Source: Solea solea (Eukaryota; Chordata; Actinopteri; Pleuronectiformes; Soleidae). Taken from it: 64,000 nt of DNA. The number at the start of each line of letters is the position of its first letter. Positions within the stretch are counted from its first letter, which is position 1. The stretch covers positions 7,231,186 through 7,295,185 of the forward strand of contig NC_081144.1 in the NCBI RefSeq assembly GCF_958295425.1, in the 5' to 3' direction. Below, piece after piece: positions 48,867-62,800 of the stretch. The notes beneath the pieces were generated by a model. The model searched no databases. It was not told the origin of the DNA and saw nothing but the letters and a program-made list of their open reading frames with translations. The translations under genes and the position numbers were made by a program.

Positions 48867-51800
48867 CTAAGAGAGGAAGAAAGAGATATAGGGTTATATG
48901 TGGAGGGGAAAATGGAACTTGAAAAAAAAAGGTTAATTGCAGTTTAATGTATAAATACATGATTATAACGCAACATCTGCTGAAATGTCTCAGCTCCTCC
49001 TCGGTGACAGTCATCCTCTACTTTTGGCTTTAAATAGTCCTGATGATGACGGGCTTAGCTACAAAACTGTCAAAAAGGGAAGTATTTTCTACAGTAAATG
49101 AGGCGTCACTAATCCCTTCATGTCTCCGTCGTCATATGAGAGGTACAGCACTCTGTGTTGAAGAAGAGATATATACTGTAGGCACTCGACGATCTGTCTT
49201 GAGATGTGTAATAATACTCGGTGTTCTTGTAAGAATTCCCAAAGGAAGGATTTTACAGTGGGGAAGCTGTTGATATATTGTAAGGTCAGATGTTTCAGGA
49301 TAACTCAGAAGATTGTGAAGAAATCTGAAGCCAAAGTCAAACTTATTTAACTGAGGGAAACTACCATATGTCACTAAAATGACATGTGCAATATGACATG
49401 TACATGACACATCTTTGTTGACCTGCATAAACAGCTTATGTTGGGGATTTCTTGTCAAAAAATGGTTTAACAAGCCGCGTCCTGGGTTAAACTCTTGATT
49501 GATTATCTCAATTTCCGCTCCCTCAAGTTATTTCTGATTTATGGCTGCCGTTGTTTCTGTGATCTCACTACTTCGTCGTGTCTGTGCTGCATGGTTTGGA
49601 ACTTAACTGACCAGATTTTATGGCATTCAATTGTGTGTTTCATGGTTTCACTTTTTGTCTTGTCCTGATTCCCCCAGCTATGATGGATTTAGGCAGTTAG
49701 GTGTACATGGCAGCTGCCGGGGACCCGTCATCCTGTGTCAGGGATACTGGATCCCGGGGCAGGTCAGGGGGTTGAGGTGCTAATGTGTGCAAATATAGGG
49801 AATTCTAATATTGTTATAGTCATTACCCACAACAGTTCAGCTACTCAAAAAATCATTTTTAATGAAATGCTTATTGCAATCGTATGTCTCACCAATGAGG
49901 CTTTTCTCATGATGATCGTCAAATGAATGAAACATTGCTCGTCCTTTCCAATTAATGTTTATTAATGGAACCTTTTGAGCATCCGCACTGAGATGAAGGG
50001 CTGTGTGGATGGAGGAAAAGACTGCACATGACACTAAAGAGCACTCTGAAAAACCTGCAGTATATGAAGAGAACATTCATTTATTACAGTGTAGGAGATG
50101 TATGAATTTCCCTCCGTTTTACACTTTTTACACATCATGGTTAATGGTGTGTTTTGGGTAAACTCAAGGGACCTATACCACCCAATTTTAGAGGTACATG
50201 TATCTGTCAGCGCTACAGTATTTTAAGCGTGCGTTTGCCATTTAATCCTGCAATTAGACGGACTGGAAACGGAAGATTGTGAGTCGCACTCCTGCACTAA
50301 TTTCTTAGAGAAGATCACAGTTTTTAGCTTGCGGGGAAACTGGAGCTGTTGGTCTACTGCTGCTTCATTTGTGTCCTTACACACTTCAACTCAGTGATGG
50401 ACGCAGCAGCGACTACTGTGTTCCGTGATGTCAAATCCTTAATTTTCTCTATGGACTTTGGTGTGGAGAGTGAGCGGTTTACAAACTTATTTATTCCATG
50501 TTAATATAGGGGACAGAGCATATTACGGAACATTAGTATACAATACACATGTAAATAAATTAGTGTTGTTATTGGCGTTGCGTCAGGAGGTACCTCTTAC
50601 GATCTACCCTCGAGAGGAACCATCGTATCAAGGATACACACTTGGTATGAGGATGAGAGAGCGCGGCAGAGGAACATGCCTCGAGCAAGCAAAGGACATC
50701 GCTCTCATAAGGAGACCACTGGACTTCTGTGAACAACGACAACTACTTGGGCGTCACAGCGCATTTCAGTGATAAAGACTGGACTCACGTGGTTGCAGCT
50801 GCCAGGCTACTTCCATAAACCACGGCCCACTTAACCCTTCTCACTCTCAGGCCACATCATTCAAAAGAAGCGAGCTTCTCTGTCTCCTGATAATGCAAAC
50901 AAACTGGTCTGCCTCAGTAACTGGCTGAATGAAGTGAAAAATGTACCTGGACTTTAACATGGGCCTGGGTTCTGTTATTATTTCTATTTGAGAATATAAG
51001 TAAGATGCCTTTTTTTATGCCAAATATATATATATATTGTTTTTTGACAGGTGACAGTTCATACGTATTACTGACAAACAAACAAACTTCAATTTCCTGT
51101 TAGAAAAGGCTGTGTTACTGTTACCTCAAAGTAAATTTCACCTGACAACAGTCCTACTTTCCCAATATTTGCTCCACTTACAGCAGACAGACTGCTGAGC
51201 AAGTGATAGCATCCTTTTCCTCTCCCTTTCACCTCACACAGCAGAAGCCTTTGATGCGGTCAGCGAGTCCGGCAGCACTGGACTCGTCCTGCTCACTGTG
51301 CCCCTGCTCGGCACTGCAGCCAAAGCGTTAGAAGCGCTGCCATATAGTCTGTATCCCATGACCTATAGCTCCTCACTGTCACGTGACACTGGCTTTGTCT
51401 TTCTTTTCACAATGATCCACTGGTGAAGCCAAGGCAGAACTTGCTGTGCTTCTACAATGTCCAAATGAAAAACTCACTGTGCATTAACAGTGCTCTACTG
51501 GAGGCTTGGCTTTATAGATGATGACCTGTAATACGGCAAATGAGGGCGGTCTCCTTAACTCTATTTTCCTTCAAAGAAGGGAAGAGACAGACCTGGGAAA
51601 TCTGAGTGCATGAAAATGGAAGATGTGCCAGTGTGTCAGTGGCAGCTTTTCAGTTACCCGACCATCACACTGGGGTTTTTTTTTCTTCATACAGCCTTTT
51701 CACATTGGTTGTCTTGTTTTCAGCTGGATTTGCTTTTGCAAATTAGCATTGAATGACCTCACAGTTGGATCATATTCCTTTGGAATGCTCTGAGAGACAC

Positions 51801-53571
51801 AAACCTTCAGACCTGATCAGTGTTTGTACCCTGAGACCTGATGGCAGTCGGCTGACTTGTTGATTTCACACGTGGCGTTAACAGTAATTCACATGACCCA
51901 CACGTTGGCTTCCTTTATGTCTGCTTTGACAGAAGACTGTTCTTTTTCTTTTTTTTTTTGCATCTGTGTTTTTCCTCCCTCTTGGAAGACATGAAAGTGT
52001 GAAGCAGATTTCTCTCTCACGTCTTTGACGTCACGAAGGGGGGCTGTCTAGCAAACTGAAATAAACGTGTTTGTAAGGTGTTAATGATGTCTGGTTTTAG
52101 ATTTTTCCAATGTTCTTGCACACAGCCGAGTGAAAATGAGCCTTTAAGCAATTTGCACCTACAGTTCACTCAGTTCAGTGTGAGGACTTATTTTTGTTAT
52201 TTCTGCAAATACACGTTGTTCCTCGGAGGTAGCGGTAAAACGAGGGAGACATGTGGTGGCACACCAAATGTCCGACACTCACAAGGATTAAAGGAGACGA
52301 CGACTTTACATCTGCAAAACCACGGCTTCTAATTGATATTTTTGAGAAGCATGACCGACAAGTAACACTGTTGGTGTAAATGGGGTATATGTAAAATGTA
52401 CAATACAATATTACAATAGTAATCTTTAGCGTTTAACACTGAGCACATCGCAGACGTCACGTTTGCGCAAGCACACTTTGCGTTATGTGACGTTTCTGAA
52501 AGCTGGCATGTGGTTTTTACGGTAATTCCACTCCTGCTGTTGCAGGAAGCCAATAAATCAGCGTCTTTGTCACCAGAGAGGAGAGAGTGGACATGGAGAC
52601 AAAGACTCAAACGAATGTTACGTTAAATATGTTGAATGCTGTTCAAATTTAACGTGCAACATCTGGCGTTCGTGTACAACTACATTGTTTCTTTAAATTC
52701 TTTCTTTTGTTTTTCTTCATTTTAAATTGATAATACACGATTGTAACGTGCAGTGAATTGCAAATAACAGCCAGATATTAAAGGTTATTCTGGACAAATG
52801 GGCAAAAGCACTTAATCACAGGACATTTTTTTGTGGCTCCTTTATGATTAAAATAAGCAAAAGACAGTAAAGTAAAGACGGACATTTTGAGGCTTATAAA
52901 GCATGGTTGCCCGGAAACAGGAGTTTTTTCCAGGAGTCACAGATTGGAAGTGAAAGCGTTTGAGTCACTGCGGCAGAGAATTATCCGACAGTTAGTGAAA
53001 AGATAAGTGACATTGACAAAGTGTAGACATTAAACAATGTCTGAGGGAATATGAGTGTTGGCTAACCTTGGCTTAAACATCTGTTTTACTTTTGAGGGGT
53101 TTCTAGGTTTGGTAATGCTTGGCATATCCATAGCACACAACCTTGAGTGTGATGATGCTTCAGTCCAGCACTCCCCCAAATGCTATTTATTACTTGACAG
53201 TATGAAAAGGATGGGATTTATTTATTTAACTATTTTTATTTAATCACTTATTTTGGTTTCCGCCGACACAAATAGTTCCGCAACTGGACGGACCTCACTG
53301 TTGCCTAGCAACGCAAACAATGAGAGTCATGCACAGAGCAGGCCGTGGCCTTGCATTTATGTTTTCTTTATTGCACAGCCAGAGAAAAAGGTGTCTTTTG
53401 AGAGTCACCTTGAGAGGCACTGCTCAGTCGTTCTCTGCTCTCACTGAATGGTCTGTGGTAACTTTTTAGCTTTCAGACCTGTAAGAACAAAACTATTAGA
53501 AATCATGGTGCTCTGTGTTCATATAAAAGTCTCCTCGTTCTCTCCTGGCGACAATTAGACGATTTTTGTGA

Positions 53572-53600
53572 ATATATATATATATATATATGTATATGTA

Positions 53601-53645
<45 letters not shown>

Positions 53646-53696
53646 ATATATACATATATACATATATACTTATATGTGTATATATATGTATATATG
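53572..53696. repeat. imperfect (TA)n/(TATG)n microsatellite
   Basis: About 125 bp are composed of TA dinucleotides with TATG and TGTG interruptions. The Tyr/Ile/His-rich frame across it is an artefact. Such AT arrays often form cruciforms and assemble poorly. Confidence 0.95.
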
Positions 53697-54242
53697 CTGT
53701 CGTTCTAGTACTCTCTGATGAATTTACTTGGTTGAGAGCTAAGTGTTGTTTACTGAAACCTAAATGCAATACTTTTTACTTAAACACTACTAGAATAACA
53801 ATTACTACATGAATGGAGGAACTGGACTATGATGGATGTGACCATTCTGATATCATCACTTATATCATCTTCTATCTTGCACAGCCTCAGGTATGAATAT
53901 TTTATCAAATTTTGAATATAATTAAATTGCCACAAATGAGATAAAACAAAATCTGTTATGATCCGTCATGATATCAGATTCATGATACCTGATTTTTCTC
54001 GAGGTAATTTTAAGATCTTGTATTTTTTTTTTTTTTAAACTTTCTTTGTGACATGTATTGTGAGGCTGTGTGGGAGCTATGGTGGAGCCAGTCTGTGTTG
54101 TATTTATTTCTTCTTTTTTTTTTCCACCTGAGGGATTTGCACCACTGTAACAATCACACATTTTCTGAATTCTGACTGGAACCAGGACAGACAGAGCTTA
54201 TTGTGTTTGTGTTAGCAAGATTTCATGCTCAGTGGACTGGAG

Positions 54243-54310
54243 CGGTGGTTCTCAAACCTTTATACCAAGTACCACCTGAGAAAATATTGAGCTCTGAAAG
54301 CCTGCCCCCA
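54243..54310 (+). mobile_element. hAT-like MITE, family 'GGTTCTCAAAC', terminal fragment
   Basis: It begins CGGTGGTTCTCAAACC and continues with AAGTACCACCTGAGAAAATA, closely matching the reverse complement of 22305-22356. This confirms one family with at least two copies in the window, in opposite orientations. The other terminus is not visible, and the right limit is set where the match ends. Confidence 0.65.
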
Positions 54311-54428
54311 CACGAGAGGATTTTGCAATCTGACCACAGACACAACAAACCTTGTAACCAATATTCAGTGTCTGAATACTGAGAAAGCACAGACTGGACA
54401 ATCAAGACGAGTCGCAGGACCACATTTA

Positions 54429-54449
54429 GTGTGTGTGTGTGTGTGTGTG
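54429..54449. repeat. (GT)10 microsatellite
   Basis: This is a short uninterrupted GT run. Confidence 0.95.
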
Positions 54450-55094
54450 GAATCAACTTGGCTTTGTAGAAGTCACCGTTCTAAACAAAAATACACAACA
54501 TCTGTTTTCCCAGTCAAATTGTCTCATTGGTTATTGCATGTTTAATACGTCTGTTAATCCCTCACACTACATAATCATTTGGCAAGATAATCTGCTAAAA
54601 TCAGCCTAAAATCAGAAGGCACCCGCGATTGTCGAAAGGGCCAGATTGGGACTGAAATCTAGCCAATTATCCTCTAGTGTGGGGCAGGCCAGAACATTTC
54701 TTATTATTGACTCAAGGAATTACATTTTCTCTGCAAGGGCCGCTGCTGTCTTCCCCGAGACAATGTGTTGTGTTGTGAAAAGAAAATGTGCCACTTGCAA
54801 CAAAGAGAGAATATCTTGGCAAGGCTTTGACCTATGAAAAGCGCAGTGTGCAGCTGAGGTCAAGATAACTTACAGTATGATAGTTGCAGCCAGCTTAAGT
54901 GGTAAAGATTTTGTGAAAATGTGATATGTTAGTATCTGGACACTCAAGCCCTTCTCAGCTCTTTTTTTTACCTAATTACTTCAGCAAGAGTATAAAATAC
55001 CTTCTACTATGTTTAGAGAACTTCTTAAATCCGTCCCCACTTACATCAGAAGTTACATTGGACGTCTGCTAAATGACATGTAATGTAATTTAAT

Positions 55095-55215
55095 CAAGGA
55101 GGGAAGAGTACTGAAATATTCTACTCAAGTAAACGTACCACTATTTTTGATAAAATGTTACTTACAGTAAGTACAAGTAAAAGTTCTGGTCTAAAAATGT
55201 ATTCAAGTTAACACC
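55095..55215 (-). repeat. MITE fragment related to the 56217-56688 element
   Basis: In minus orientation it reads ACATTTTTAGACCAGAACTT followed by TACTTGTACTTA and AAAAATAGTGGTACG. This matches the right part of the 56217-56688 element (about 56606-56672) with few changes. The plus-strand left edge is GGGAAGAGTACTGAAATA. It is the same family inserted about 1 kb away in the opposite orientation. Confidence 0.7.
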
Positions 55216-55803
55216 TTTTAAATGAATGATTAAATGTTCAAATCACTTGTTTTAAATAACTTGCCTTGTTATGTTCTTGAGGTTTGTTTGCCTGACAACC
55301 TGGTTTTCAATTTGTCCATGGTGTTTATAAGCTAGTTTTCTGCCTTTCTGTGGGTGTCTGCGTTTGCAGAAATCATTACCGAATTGTTCCACTTGTCCCA
55401 TTAATGGCACTATTGTTACAAAATGTCTTAGTTTTATACCTGTTTTTCTCCTATTCAGTCAGAGGCAGGTTTAGTTATGGATGCTCTCAAAAGGCCCTGG
55501 AAGCCAAATGATTGACACTCGCCGGCACCTTCAGGCACTCTGTAAACTCTTCACTATTCCATTAAGACTGTATGTAAGACTGGATGTTATCCAAGGTGAA
55601 GCTCCTATCAGTGAGTCCCTGCGGTGTTGATTTCCATTCTTACCCAGAGATAAAGTAAAAGATTCTGCTCGTGGCACGCCGATTGATCAAACCATTGTGT
55701 TGTAGACAATTTTTTATGGTGTTGCTTATTTTCAGCTACTCAACAGTTTCCGTGTTCTTGTCGTTAAGACACATCACTTCTGCCAAGTAAAAAAAATAAG
55801 TTG

Positions 55804-55826
55804 CTCTCTCTCGCTCTCTCTCTCTC
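55804..55826. repeat. (CT)n microsatellite
   Basis: This is a CT run of about 11 units with one CG interruption. Confidence 0.9.
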
Positions 55827-56216
55827 ACCACAGCCCGACTTTACGCCGTGACTAGCTGCAGAGGCAATGTGCTGAGTCATAAAGCACATTGAGATAGTTC
55901 CACACATTGTTACCCAAATCAATATGGTGAAACTAAAATGAACAATGTGAGCTCCACACTGATGCCCGTGAGGTGCTTTTCTAAAAGGAACCGCACGTGC
56001 GTCTTTCTTATTCCTCACTATTTGTAACTAACAGAGGTTGCAGCTAAACTCAAATCAGGAACAGACTTGCTTGCTGTAGCCACAGTCTCTGAATTGTTGC
56101 ACATATTTGTATTCATAGAGCATTCACTTTGACATTATTTCTTGTTCTAGCCTCATGCTAAAAAAGGAGATTGTCATCCTCATTGCTTTCTATCATTGAT
56201 CTGCTAATGCAGTACC

Positions 56217-56688
56217 CAGACGTGGAAAGTAATGAATTACATTTACTCACGTTACTGTAATTGAGTAGGTATTTTGTGTACTAAAGTAACATTTGTAATT
56301 TTACATTTACTGTACTGTACTTCGCTACGTTTTAAATCACATCCGTTACTGAGTAAAAAGAAAATGAAATAAAAATAAATGAATAAAATAAATCACACAC
56401 CAGAAACTTTGGCAGTGAATGATGATGACAGGTGAATTGGCACAAATTAAGGTGAGAAAGTTGAGGTATTTGTGACCTTTGACCCATTTTAATTGAAGGT
56501 TTGCCTTTCAATTAAAAACAATTAATGTGTCCCCTTGTCCTTTTTGCATGACACAAGAAAGAACCTTGTTAAAAAAAAGTAACTAAGCTACTTTTATACT
56601 TTAACTCAAGTACATTTTTAGACCAGTACTTCTACTTGTACTTAAGTAAAAATTTATAAAAATAGTGGTACTACTCGTACCACCTCTG
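56217..56688. mobile_element. hAT-like MITE with perfect 8-bp target-site duplication
   Basis: The ends CAGACGTGGAAAGTA and (reverse complement of the right end) CAGAGGTGGTACGAGTA are imperfect inverted repeats beginning CAGA and ending TCTG. Perfect 8-bp direct repeats GCAGTACC lie at 56209-56216 and 56689-56696. The interior is rich in TACTCAAGTA/TACTTAAGTA blocks. This matches an abundant teleost MITE whose ends read 'CAGAGGTGG..AAGTA'. At 472 bp there is no transposase frame. Confidence 0.9.
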
Positions 56689-58609
56689 GCAGTACCTGTT
56701 CAATGTGTGTCTGTTGTTTTCTTTAACCTATATTTCATTGCATTTCCTATCAAAACAATGTCAAAGTTGGCGCTGCACACACTGGTGCCCTTTGTCAGTC
56801 ACTTGTCAAGCAAACTGGAGGGTAACTATGTGATGAACAGACAGACGGACAGACGATCCTTGCATTTATAAATAGATACTAAACACATCATGCGCAAATC
56901 TTTTCTAATACAAACCACGCAGTTCATAAAAGACTGGTTTTAATGTTGTGCCGGATGAGTGTATAAATCTGGAACAGGATCTGCATGCTGAACAAAAGCA
57001 GGAACCCTGTTTCCTCTTATCTTTACCGTTCCGACAGTACAGGACAGGATAGTGTTACAGTGTGTAAGACAAAGACCCAACAAAGGGATTCCTGTAATTA
57101 CTGATCAGTAACATGCTGACTTAAGTGTGTGGCATAAAATGTCTGGGCTGTGGCCACTGATGCTGGCTCAACTACATCTACAGTAGCAGATTCCTATCGC
57201 ACTTGACTGTTTGTGTCATAAAACAAGCTCTTTCCACTAGTGTAATAGTGCTGCATGAAATTATTTGCCCAGGAAATTGTTAAAACAGCTTGCATTTAGA
57301 TGATCGTGTTTTGTTTTCTGTTAAAACATTTGTTTATCCTCTGACAGTTTGTATATTTCGCTTTTCTCTCTCTCTACTCTTCCTGCTTAAACCGCACTGT
57401 AACTGGGTTCAGGACAGCCGCGGTGTCGGGCTAAAAATAGACCAATCAACATGGAGGTAACTGAAGCAAGACTAAACCAACCGTCCCTATAGTCTGCAGA
57501 GTCGCTGGCTCGCAACGTCGGGAGTCTAGATCCGACAAGTTTGTGTGTGGCACCTAATGGGACAAAATGAAGCTGTTTATAGATTCAGGACGACTCAAAA
57601 GTCCGGGACACACAGAACGTGTCAGATGTTACTGTCAACAAAGGCACTTATTGTTCTCTAAGGATGGAGGCGAAACAGAGACATTAAAAGCTATGTTAAA
57701 AGACTTTGGCTCTGCTCCAAGCAGCATTTTGTATGCATGAGGATTTGAGTCTCCCAGAGTTGAACTACGTTTAACTCATCTGCTGCGTTATATTTACCTT
57801 CCACCATTTTAGTGCTTGATGTTATTCTCAGCTGTACAATGGTAAGCTCAAGTCTAACATATACTTGCATATATACTTGTTTCTGTGTTTATAACAAGCT
57901 TCATGCTGCCTTTATCCAACCCTGAAAGTAATTTACGTTATTTCAGTCTCTTTTCACTTTACAGAACAAAAAGGTTAATAGCTGAATAAACTCAAATAAA
58001 CAGCACCTGGATTTGATTATCGGTTATTTTATCATTGTGTTATCATCTTATTGGATTCTGTTGGGCTGCTGCTCTTAAAACAAGTAGCCCAGGGAAAAGA
58101 TAAAAGTATTCAGGATGGAAATACAATCCTCTTTGTTTTCCATGAAAGGCCTCCCTGATAAAGCTTATTATTTTTGATGCAGTGAAATATCCAACCTGTA
58201 TATTGTAAACCATGCTTTGCTGGAAACCTGATCCACAAACATAACATCAAACATAGTCTAAAAACAACAAAAACACCCTGTGATATATTTCTCCTCTATT
58301 ATCCAGCAACACAACATTCAAACCAACAAGCCTTGTCTTGGCAATATTATGCATTTCATGTTTGCTGAAAATAATGTGCAACATCGCAGTGCTCTCTTCT
58401 GCTCACACAGCCATCAGCACTAAAGCTCTATACAGTTTATCCTGTTTACACGTTACAGTGTTAACAGTAACACGTGATCCTGGAGACTTTAAAGAACATT
58501 TTTTACTGTATTGCTGAAAATCCTCTTCACAACCCGACTGTAACCAATGAATTAATGCATTGTCACAAAAAAAATAATAAAACGTCAGTCAGCTGTGGAA
58601 CGGACAAGC

Positions 58610-59185
58610 CTCTAAAAGCGCCATCCAATCATATTGAACGGCCCAAACTAAATAATTGGATCGTGATGCATCAATGAAACTGCCATCTAATGCGCGTACC
58701 CCTCCTTGTGCACTAATCACGCATGTGCAGATGACAACGCCGGAGCTTATGCTAGCTTGCTAAATCCATCGAGACAGTTGCAGCATGTTATGACAGAAAA
58801 GGAGCCAACAACATTGTGTTGGTCGCAAACGAAAGACGTTTTTTTTGGGAAAAGTTACTGCCAAGAAAATAGCTGATAAGACCAGAGTGAACATCGGTGC
58901 TGCGATTAAACGGTGGGCGAAAACTGAATGCCCAGAAAGGGGCTGCAAAGTGATGCCATGGTGGCTCTGCTTCTACTGGACCGGTAGGTTAACTTCATGT
59001 CTTCGAGAGTACATGTATCACATGCTCGTGAATCCGTAATTGCAGCATGTTCCTGTGCTCTGGAGGCGTGGCTTAGGAGGGAAGTCTGAAGAAAGCGACT
59101 TGGACATTTGACTTCAAAATGTCGCCTTCTCAAAACTGTTTTTCCAGGATCTCCAACCCTACCTTTAACGTAGAGTGCTTCCCTT
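58610..59185 (+). repeat. transposon-derived block with a small exon-like frame
   Basis: The plus-strand frame at 58845-58980 encodes ADKTRVNIGAAIKRWAKTE, ending near FYWTG just before a GTAGGT donor-like sequence at 58983. I recall 'RVNIGAAF.RW' frames recurring in teleost repeats and in predicted proteins derived from them. The downstream text CTCTGGAGGCGTGGCTTAGG and TTTTTCCAGGATCTCCAACC also recurs in such repeats. This is therefore more likely mobile-element sequence than a grm4 exon or independent gene. The boundaries are estimates. Confidence 0.4.
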
Positions 59186-59751
59186 TGTCTTTGCTTTGTT
59201 TTATTGCCTTCATTTCTGTGTAACATGGGCACAACACTTCATTAACTTGAAAGCATTTCAAAGCTCTCCTATAAATGACTGACTTTCAATCAAAAAAAAA
59301 ATGTTTTCATGTTGTTGCCATGTAATTGTTTTCCCTCTTGCTTCATTACTGAATATTTATGAGGCAAATTAGTCACAGCAATCAAAAAAATAGACATCAA
59401 GATACCAGAAGTTCCCTGTTTATTCAGTGAATTTATTGATATGTGAAAGGAATCTGAATGTGCTTTTCCTTCAGTGGAAAATATCAGAATATATTCGCCT
59501 CTGGTGAGATTTTGAGTAAGACAACACATCTTTCATGTGTGAGGGGTGTAGCTTTATTGAGTAATCAGGTTATGTTGTGTAAGCTAAACTTTATTTCCAC
59601 CATATCTATCAACAGTTTCACTGATTGGTTTGCATCCTGGCAGCAAACAACCCCAGGTCTCTTCCACTTTATTATTCTAAGGTCTGATTTACAAGTTTTG
59701 CATTTGGGTAATATGATGTGCATACACAGTTTTCTCATAATTTATCGTTCT

Positions 59752-59810
59752 CACACACGCACACACACACACACACACACGCATACACACACACATACAC
59801 ACACATACAA
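59752..59810. repeat. (CA)n microsatellite, interrupted
   Basis: This is a CA array of about 59 bp with CG and TA interruptions. The Thr-His frame across it is an artefact. Confidence 0.95.
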
Positions 59811-62800
59811 CCACCAAACGCAGTGCAAAACTGTAGCCAGCAGCCGTTTTGTGGCTGTTACATAAATCTCTCTATCTCTGGAAATGGAGAACGGACAGGC
59901 AATACTAGATAAAAATGTGTTTGCCACTCGTCCTGGGGTGGGGTGTTCCATTTCATTTTAACCTTTTGTCACAAATGGGTAGTTCATTTTTCATACTTTG
60001 CCACAGCAAGAAAAAAAATAGATAAAATAATAATAAAAAAAATAAAAAACCTCACTCACAGCTGAAATAAATATTATATGGCGCCTGGCACTTAGTGTAT
60101 ATTCTCTATTCTGAAAGCCACTTTGTGCTGAATCTAAAGGGTTACTCTGTCTGCTAAGCCGTGGCAATCATTAATTTGGCCAGTGGCAACTGTGATTAAT
60201 TGTCCCATTACAAATTGAATTATTACGTGCGTTAAACATGCAAATGATCTCAACTAAAGGTTGAGGATGCGAGATTTGAACCAAGTGACACCTTTGATTA
60301 ATGAGTAACGACATCAGCAGTAGCATGCGTGTTTACGACAGAGTCCAAAAGGAGGAAAGGCGTTAAGAGTACAATTAGTGCGCGGGTATAACTCACACTC
60401 CCTATAGTTATTCTGGAAAATGATTGAAATCAACACTATTCACAGCAGATGTCAGTGTTCAGGATCAGTTAGGAAGTGTCAGCGGTCCAAAAAACGTACA
60501 ACCGTGTTGAGATTTCTGTCGTCCCTGCATAGGATCCATAAATTCTTCCCGTTTTTTAACGAGGGCTGTCAGTGGCGTTAATCGCAAAAAGGCTGACCTT
60601 AATGTGTTACTATTATTAGTTATGTTCATTGCATTATTCGTTTGTAGCGTCTGTGGATCAATCACTTTGTCACTAAGTGGAATAAATAAATAAAAGACTA
60701 TAAATAGTACATGTGTAAATGCTCTAAATGCTACACTAACTCGCTGAAATACCAGCACTCTTCGGCATCTGCTCGTCCTCAAAATATGAATAGAAATGGT
60801 GAACAGAAACATTAGAGTGCTTTCAAGCGTACATGCTCTGTTTGTGACACGCACAGCAGATATCGACACTGACCCGCTGTTCGGCAGAGTTGAGATTCAC
60901 CGGCTGTAGTGAGAAACATATCTTCTCTTAGTAAGAAGTTGGAAAACGCCGGACTTTGGTAACCCACGGTGGCATCGCTTCAAAGGAGTAGAGTGTTACG
61001 GCACTGCAAGATGCACCACTGTGCATGTTTTCTTCCACGAAAGCAATCTTTTAATATAGTAAAACGGACTTCATGAATTATTCAGAATCACACCCTGTGT
61101 TTGCGTGTGTGTGTGAAAAGTGACAGCGTGTAGTAAGAATGGAGAGAAGACGCTGTTAAAAGAGAGTGGGAGGTCACACTAATATCTCCAGTGGGTGGAC
61201 CACAGGGAGCCCCTTCCTCTGTTAGACATTATCAGCTCTATTTACAGATGGTATGTCCCAAATCTTTTTAATTCTGTCCCTGTTGATGTTGGCTGCAGAA
61301 ATCAAGTCCGGCCAATAATGTTCAGTTATTGGCTTTCAGATAAAAATTAGATCACGATGTTTATAGAAGTCTATAACCAGGGGTTTTAAACCTTTTTTTT
61401 TAGCTTTTATTAAGAGTAAGATATTATATTGACATTGTAAACACATTGGCGACAGATATAAGAATATAAAATATCCCCAGCAGGACTGTAATTTACATTT
61501 CTCGATAAACAAACTGCTGCAGAATCCATGTAAAGACGGTGTGAATGCCAACATGTTGTTACCCTTGACCTTTCACCCTCATGACCTGCTTAAAATAACT
61601 GGTTGTTGTGAGCTATTTGTGAGCAAATCAAGGTGTATTTTCTTTCATTTATACAGTGGGGAAATTGCACCCGACTAGGCCATATTAAACCGCACAGGTT
61701 GTCCACCAAGTCCATTTTCAGGTCCAGTGCTGTTAAAGCTATAAAATATTCAGCAGCTGTACAACCTTAAATAAACTTTCTTTCGGTCCACTTGCATTTG
61801 AGGGATCTCTGTTTGCTGTCTCAGCCTCTCAGAAGAGATAATATTTTGCATTTAAATTTAGCAAGAGTAAGCTTTATTTATTACCTTACCGTACCTTATT
61901 ATTTAATGGTCAGTAAACCATAAAACAAAGAGGATGCAAGCGTCTGTGTTTGTCTAAGACTAAGGCACGTTTTGTTTATTACACTTTGAGTTTTTCAAGT
62001 TGTTTTCAAAGTGTTTTCAATGTCAATATCTAAGTAAACGTGTAAAATATGTCGGAGAACTGTTTCCTTGGAGGGATTGTGAATGGAAGGAGGTGTTGGA
62101 GAGAGGACTCAATGACAAACACAGGTCAGACAGACCACTGCTGTTTTGTTCACAAACAAACTAAAAAGCCAAGCAAAATTGAATCCAGAGTGTAACCGAC
62201 TTGTCCCAAGTGAGGGCGGTAAACAGGTGTTGTTGTTGTGAAGAGCAGAAATCGGCTCCAATTTCAACCGAGCAAACCAAGCCTGCGGAGCTCAATCACC
62301 TCTTAATAAAATGGTATCAGCAGGGAAATAAACAAAAAAGGAGCCCGGGCTTTGAGTTACTCATTCCTGATGCCCATTGAAACATCAAACTAAACTCATA
62401 CCTGTCTTTTGTTTGAGGCCCCACCTGGCAGCACTGATGACAGATGTGGTGGGCTGGAGAAGGCTGCGATTTAGTCTGTGTTAATCTCATCAAAGAGTAA
62501 CGAAGTCGACATGACTTAAGCTACATCTGTTACATTTGTTAAAGGGGACAAACAGTTTACTTTAGTTCCATAAATGTGAGAACACTGACTCCGGGCAACT
62601 TTCTGCTCCTTTAAGCCTTCCGTTAAATGTGTTTGTTTTGCACTAAATTAGCCTAAACCCTTGTGCAATTTGGGAATTTGTTCAAGAGTGTACACTAATT
62701 TGTAGGTAATGTGGGTCACTTTGTTGTTTGGAATATGTTCCCATTGGAGCCAGGTCTTGTTGTTTTAAAAAAAAAAAGATAAAGGAAATAAATGTATTTA

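Noticed and set aside
60465..60869. 134-codon minus-strand frame
   Set aside because: No motif is recognisable. The text around 60570-60600 (GGGCTGTCAGTGGCGTTAAT) hints at a degraded MITE end, too weak to annotate.
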